A stretch of 36,396 bases of DNA from Novosphingobium sp. (GTDB lineage: Bacteria > Pseudomonadota > Alphaproteobacteria > Sphingomonadales > Sphingomonadaceae): contig JADYXV010000020.1 of the NCBI GenBank assembly GCA_020853995.1, positions 1 through 36,396 of the forward strand, read 5' to 3'. Position numbers and translations under genes: made by a program. Below are positions 33,637-36,396 of this stretch, piece by piece. Within the stretch, counting starts at the first letter, position 1, and every line of letters starts with the position of its first letter. The notes under the pieces are model-generated. The model saw only the letters and a list, made by a program, of their open reading frames with translations. It was not told the DNA's origin and ran no database searches.

Positions 33637-33965
33637 ATGGCGAACGAGGAACCGCAGCCACAGCCCGATGCCGCTTGCGGGTTGCTCACCCGGAAAGCCG
33701 CGCCGCCCAGCGATTCCACATATTCCACCACGCTGCCTTCCAGCAGGCCAAGGCTCACCGAATCGACCAGCAGTTTCACGCCTTCGGTCTCGGCAATTAT
33801 GTCATCCGCTTCCGGCGCATCGGCCAAGCCGAACTTGTATTGAAAGCCCGAACAACCGCCCCCCTCGACCGACAACCGCAGGATTGCAGGCTTGTCCTGC
33901 TTGGCCGCAATGGTGGCAACGCGCGCGGCGGCGCTTGGGGCGAGCGAGATGACAGGTTCAGACAT
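33633..33965 (-). CDS. erpA: Iron-sulfur cluster insertion protein ErpA (A-type carrier)
   Basis: 110 aa from ATG 33965; a GTG two codons earlier is also in frame. The three conserved cysteines of A-type carriers are C38 (GGGCSGFQY), C102 and C104 (SGCGCGSSF). It delivers Fe-S clusters to apoproteins. The tight C-terminal CGCG and the sequence LSVEGGGCSGFQYKF fit ErpA/IscA; ErpA is preferred because no isc or suf genes are near. Its stop overlaps the xthA start. No obvious Shine-Dalgarno is present, so it may be leaderless. Confidence 0.92.
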   Translation of the reverse strand: MSEPVISLAPSAAARVATIAAKQDKPAILRLSVEGGGCSGFQYKFGLADAPEADDIIAETEGVKLLVDSVSLGLLEGSVVEYVESLGGAAFRVSNPQAASGCGCGSSFAI

Positions 33966-34034
33966 GGGCACAAGATAGGGGCTATGCAGCCAAACCTCAA
34001 CGCCTGAACCATACAGCGCCGGATTAGCCCCGGA

Positions 34035-34328
34035 TTAGCCGTTATGCATATCCTCGAACGGGTCTTCGATCGATTCATCGTGGCCCGTTCCGCTGGACAG
34101 GAAAACCAGTCCCATCAGGGCGGCCATCAACATGATCGTCAATCCCACACCCAAAGCCGTGGCGATGTACAAGTGGATCGAGACAAACCCGTACCAGAAA
34201 TAAAGCAGCACCAGCACCGCCAGCACGACAAGGCCGGCAAAAGCGCCCATCCACTTCATCAGCAGACGATAACGCGCCCACGCAAAGCTCGCGTTGACGG
34301 GATCATCCAAAGGAGAAAAGCTTGCCAT
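34035..34328 (-). CDS. Small hypothetical membrane protein
   Basis: 97 aa from ATG 34328, with two strong hydrophobic helices (WMGAFAGLVVLAVLVLLYFWYGF and IATALGVGLTIMLMAALMGLVFL in outline) between a polar N-terminus and an acidic tail (HDESIEDPFEDMHNG). It is an inner-membrane protein of unknown function that I associate with conserved hypothetical proteins of Sphingomonadales. It is divergent from the CBS-domain gene with 144 bp between starts. The ORF opens further upstream, but that part lacks features. Confidence 0.78.
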   Translation of the reverse strand: MASFSPLDDPVNASFAWARYRLLMKWMGAFAGLVVLAVLVLLYFWYGFVSIHLYIATALGVGLTIMLMAALMGLVFLSSGTGHDESIEDPFEDMHNG

Positions 34329-34472
34329 GACGGTCAGACCTTTGCGCATCAAAAATGGTGAAGGCAAATGCTTTCGCAAGGCCCGAATCGGTGGCATGAT
34401 CCAGCAGGGAGACCAATGGAACGCAAGACGCCCAAAGGCGCAGGCGCGACCATCAACCTATCGGAGGATGCC

Positions 34473-34901
34473 ATGACAATTGCCCAAGTTATTGCCGGAC
34501 GCGGTGAAGTGTGGAGCTGCAACGCCGATGACAACGTGTCGGACGCCATCACCATGCTGGCCCAGCACCGGATCGGCGCGCTTCCCGTGCGTGATGGCGA
34601 AACGGGTGTTGCGGGCATCTTTTCCGAACGCGACATGATGCGCTGCCTGCACAAACACGGCGAAGCTGCGTTGCACATGAAAGTGCGCGACATGATGACC
34701 GCGCCGGTCATCACCATCACGTCGGGCACCTCCGTGCTCGAAGCGCTCGCCCTGATGACCCAGCGCCGCTTCCGCCACTTGCCCGTAGTCGATGGCGGCA
34801 CGATGGTCGCCTTCGTCTCGATCGGAGATCTGGTAAAATACCGCATCGACAAGATCGAAGCCGAAGCCGACGCCATGCGGTCCTATATCCAGCAGGCCTG
34901 A
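34473..34901 (+). CDS. Tandem CBS-domain protein
   Basis: 142 aa from ATG 34473, with a perfect GGAGG 5 nt upstream (34463-34467); the open frame back to 34368 is not used. The two CBS motifs span about residues 8-65 (VSDAITMLAQHRIGALPV) and 75-130 (TSVLEALALMTQRRFRHLPVV). Stand-alone CBS pairs bind adenine nucleotides and regulate partners or act as energy sensors. Nothing in the context names the partner. A hairpin repeat lies downstream. Confidence 0.92.
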   Translation: MTIAQVIAGRGEVWSCNADDNVSDAITMLAQHRIGALPVRDGETGVAGIFSERDMMRCLHKHGEAALHMKVRDMMTAPVITITSGTSVLEALALMTQRRFRHLPVVDGGTMVAFVSIGDLVKYRIDKIEAEADAMRSYIQQA

Positions 34902-34954
34902 ACTGCCGCCAGCGGAACACCCCCTCCCTTAAAGGAGTGGCCACACCTTCTTCC

Positions 34955-34974
34955 CCCCTCCCTCAAGGGAGGGG
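34955..34974. repeat. G/C-rich hairpin repeat CCCCTCCCT-CA-AGGGAGGGG
   Basis: Perfect 9-bp arms around CA form a hairpin. A related half-copy (CCCCTCCCTTAAAGGAG) lies just upstream at 34921-34936, and a further GGGGGAGGG follows. This is a familiar intergenic repeat type in GC-rich Alphaproteobacteria. It sits between the convergent CBS and PfkB genes and could terminate both, but there is no clear T-run. Confidence 0.65.
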
Positions 34975-35025
34975 TTGGGGGAGGGTTTACCACCTCTCAT
35001 TTGGCAAAAGATGCAAGCGCAGCAA

Positions 35026-36021
35026 TCAGCCCAGCCGCGCTGCCACCAGTTCCTGCAAATCCGCTTCCGGCCGCGCGCCGTAATGCGAAATGATCTCTGC
35101 CGCGCAGATCGCACCCAGCGTCAGGCAATCGGCCAATGAACGGCCGCGCACATGGCCGAACAGGAACCCTGCCGCAAACAGATCGCCCGCGCCTGTCGTG
35201 TCCACAACCTTGTCGATGGGCTCGGCAGGCACATGCGCGCTTTCCCCGCCGTTCACCGCATGGGCACCGTTTTCGCTGCGGGTCACCACCACGGTCGGCA
35301 CTTTGGCGGCCAGTTGTTCAAGCCCGGCGTGAAAATCCTCGACCCCCGTCAGCGCCGCCAATTCATGTTCGTTGGCAAACAGAATGTCGATCTCGCCTGC
35401 GTCGATCAGCGCGCGGAAATCATCACCATGACGCGAAATCACAAAGGCATCAGACAGCGTGAACGCCACTTTGCGCCCCGCATTGCGCGCGGCCGCAATC
35501 GCCCGCCGCATGGCCTTGCGCGGCTCTTCGGGGTCCCACAAATAGCCTTCCAGATACAGGATGCTGGCCGCCGCAATGGTCGCGTCATCCAGCGCCGTTG
35601 CGGGCAGGAATTGTGAAGCCCCCAGGAAAGTGTTCATCGTACGCTGGCCATCGGGCGTCACAAAGATCAGGCATCGCGCCGTTGGCGGATCGCTTTCGCG
35701 CGCGGCTGTATCAAAGGCGATGCCGCCCGCGCGAATGTCATGGGCAAACACTTCGCCCAACTGGTCGTCTGCAACCTGCCCGATGAACGCACATTTTGCC
35801 CCCAGCGCAGCAAGCCCTGCCAAAGTATTGGCGGCTGATCCGCCCGAAATCTCGCGCGCTGGTCCCATCGCTTCATACAATTCTTTGGCGCGGTCGGTAT
35901 CGACCAGCGTCATCACGCCTTTGGCCAGCCCAAGCTGTTCAATATCGGCATCATCACACGGTGCCATGACATCGACGATGGCGTTGCCGATGGCGATGAC
36001 GTCATAAAGCGGTTCGGACAT
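35026..36021 (-). CDS. PfkB-family carbohydrate (adenosine-type) kinase
   Basis: 331 aa from ATG 36021. The PfkB signatures are clear: GGSAANTLAGLAALGAKC with FIGQVADDQLG following (N-terminal sugar site) and DTTGAGDLFAAGFLFG near the C-terminus, with the catalytic Asp in GAGD. The family phosphorylates sugars or nucleosides; the EISGGSAANT motif and overall size resemble bacterial adenosine kinase-like members. It stands alone in the window, convergent with the CBS gene. The substrate is not determined; adenosine or a related nucleoside is the favoured guess. Confidence 0.9.
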   Translation of the reverse strand: MSEPLYDVIAIGNAIVDVMAPCDDADIEQLGLAKGVMTLVDTDRAKELYEAMGPAREISGGSAANTLAGLAALGAKCAFIGQVADDQLGEVFAHDIRAGGIAFDTAARESDPPTARCLIFVTPDGQRTMNTFLGASQFLPATALDDATIAAASILYLEGYLWDPEEPRKAMRRAIAAARNAGRKVAFTLSDAFVISRHGDDFRALIDAGEIDILFANEHELAALTGVEDFHAGLEQLAAKVPTVVVTRSENGAHAVNGGESAHVPAEPIDKVVDTTGAGDLFAAGFLFGHVRGRSLADCLTLGAICAAEIISHYGARPEADLQELVAARLG

Positions 36022-36151
36022 TTGGCGCTGGTCCCGTTCAATCTGGTGCGTGAATATATGTTCGCGCACCGCCTAGCGACTTCGCCTGATTGCGGCAAGC
36101 GCAGCCAAGAGCCAGATGGAACTGAAGTTCATCTCATAAATTCTTCGTCAT

Positions 36152-36277
36152 GCTGAACTTGTTTCAGCATCCATCGTGCCGCGCGCACTTGCGCCTCGCG
36201 GCAGCGCAGCGGCCCGGTTTGCTGCAATATTCGGGCGTAAGTGCGCGCGGAGGAATGGACCCTGAAACTAGTTCAGC
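36152..36277. repeat. 126-bp imperfect hairpin element, REP-like
   Basis: Outer arms 36152-36174 and 36255-36277 match in 20 of 23 positions, and inner arms 36179-36194 and 36235-36250 in 15 of 16, with a 40-bp loop. The left end (CGTCATGCTGAAC, then GTTTCAGCAT) is nearly the same as the hairpin core at 21228-21250, so this is a member of a dispersed family. A long hairpin of this size can be a REP doublet or a MITE-like element. It ends 14 bp before the stop codon of the IS110 transposase gene. Confidence 0.75.
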
Positions 36278-36291
36278 GACTGTCTTTGTGG

Positions 36292-36396
36292 TCAAGTGCT
36301 TTGCCATGTTTTTTGGGTCCTGATGATGGCGTTGCAGGTGATGAGGAGTTTTCGTGCGACGGCGATGAGCGCGACCTTTTTGGCTTTTCCGGCGGA
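36292..36396 (-). mobile_element. 3' end of an IS110-family transposase gene (runs off the window)
   Basis: The minus strand encodes 34 residues ending in TGA: GKAKKVALIAVARKLLI then TCNAIIRT. This is the conserved C-terminal end of IS110/IS116/IS902 family transposases, which are DEDD/serine recombinase-like enzymes that recombine without terminal inverted repeats. The upstream part lies outside the window, so intactness cannot be judged. The adjacent hairpin repeat is a plausible target, since several IS110 members insert into REP-like sequences. Confidence 0.8.

Noticed and set aside
1..36396. CRISPR arrays, rRNA genes, prophage or conjugative modules
   Set aside because: No regularly spaced direct repeats, rRNA signatures, phage structural genes or transfer genes were seen.

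Overview
The window looks like the chromosome of a sphingomonad (Alphaproteobacteria, Sphingomonadales; Novosphingobium- or Sphingobium-like). This is inferred from the GC-rich coding style, three large TonB-dependent receptors (TBDRs) in 25 kb, the xseA-DUF2093 pair, a Zur/MsrA/ErpA housekeeping block and short intergenic repeat families of a kind common in this order. No rRNA, CRISPR array or prophage is visible.

Layout. (1) 1-8437 is a catabolic block. A TBDR gene on the minus strand is broken by an in-frame TAG and runs off the left edge. Across a 319-bp divergent region with a perfect FadR-type palindrome lies a plus-strand operon: HMG-CoA-lyase-like protein, HyuA, HyuB, class III CoA transferase. 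This is the best candidate for an undescribed pathway: ATP-dependent ketone carboxylation or ring opening, then CoA transfer, then aldol-type cleavage. (2) 8465-9243 is a VapBC-type toxin-antitoxin module whose promoter lies inside a perfect inverted repeat. (3) 9280-13124 holds purD and xseA, divergent with overlapping start codons, then DUF2093 and a Tat-exported M23 peptidase. (4) 13472-16408 is a second TBDR with a bidirectional terminator. (5) 16430-20279 is a coupled minus-strand operon (flavin oxidoreductase, GtrA-like flippase, multi-span GT-C-like protein), probably for lipid-linked sugar or envelope glycan modification. (6) 20386-21045 encodes a tandem PilZ protein with a possible CtrA box. 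(7) 21273-25156 is a TBDR plus beta-propeller phytase lipoprotein operon, for phytate or organophosphate scavenging.

(8) 25282-36021 is mostly housekeeping: tRNA-Leu(UAA), ihfB, a small GntR regulator, a POT peptide transporter, an NnrU-like membrane protein, dxs, zur, a one-cysteine msrA, a small membrane ORF, xthA, erpA, a small membrane protein, a CBS-domain protein and a PfkB kinase. (9) The right edge has a 126-bp imperfect hairpin element next to the 3' end of an IS110-family transposase gene.

How they work together: two blocks pair a TonB receptor with enzymes for its likely substrate (unknown organic acid or ketone at the left, phytate in the middle). The left block may be losing uptake, because its receptor carries a nonsense codon while its enzymes stay intact. 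Assignments come from reading the sequence and from motif knowledge; no database search was run.
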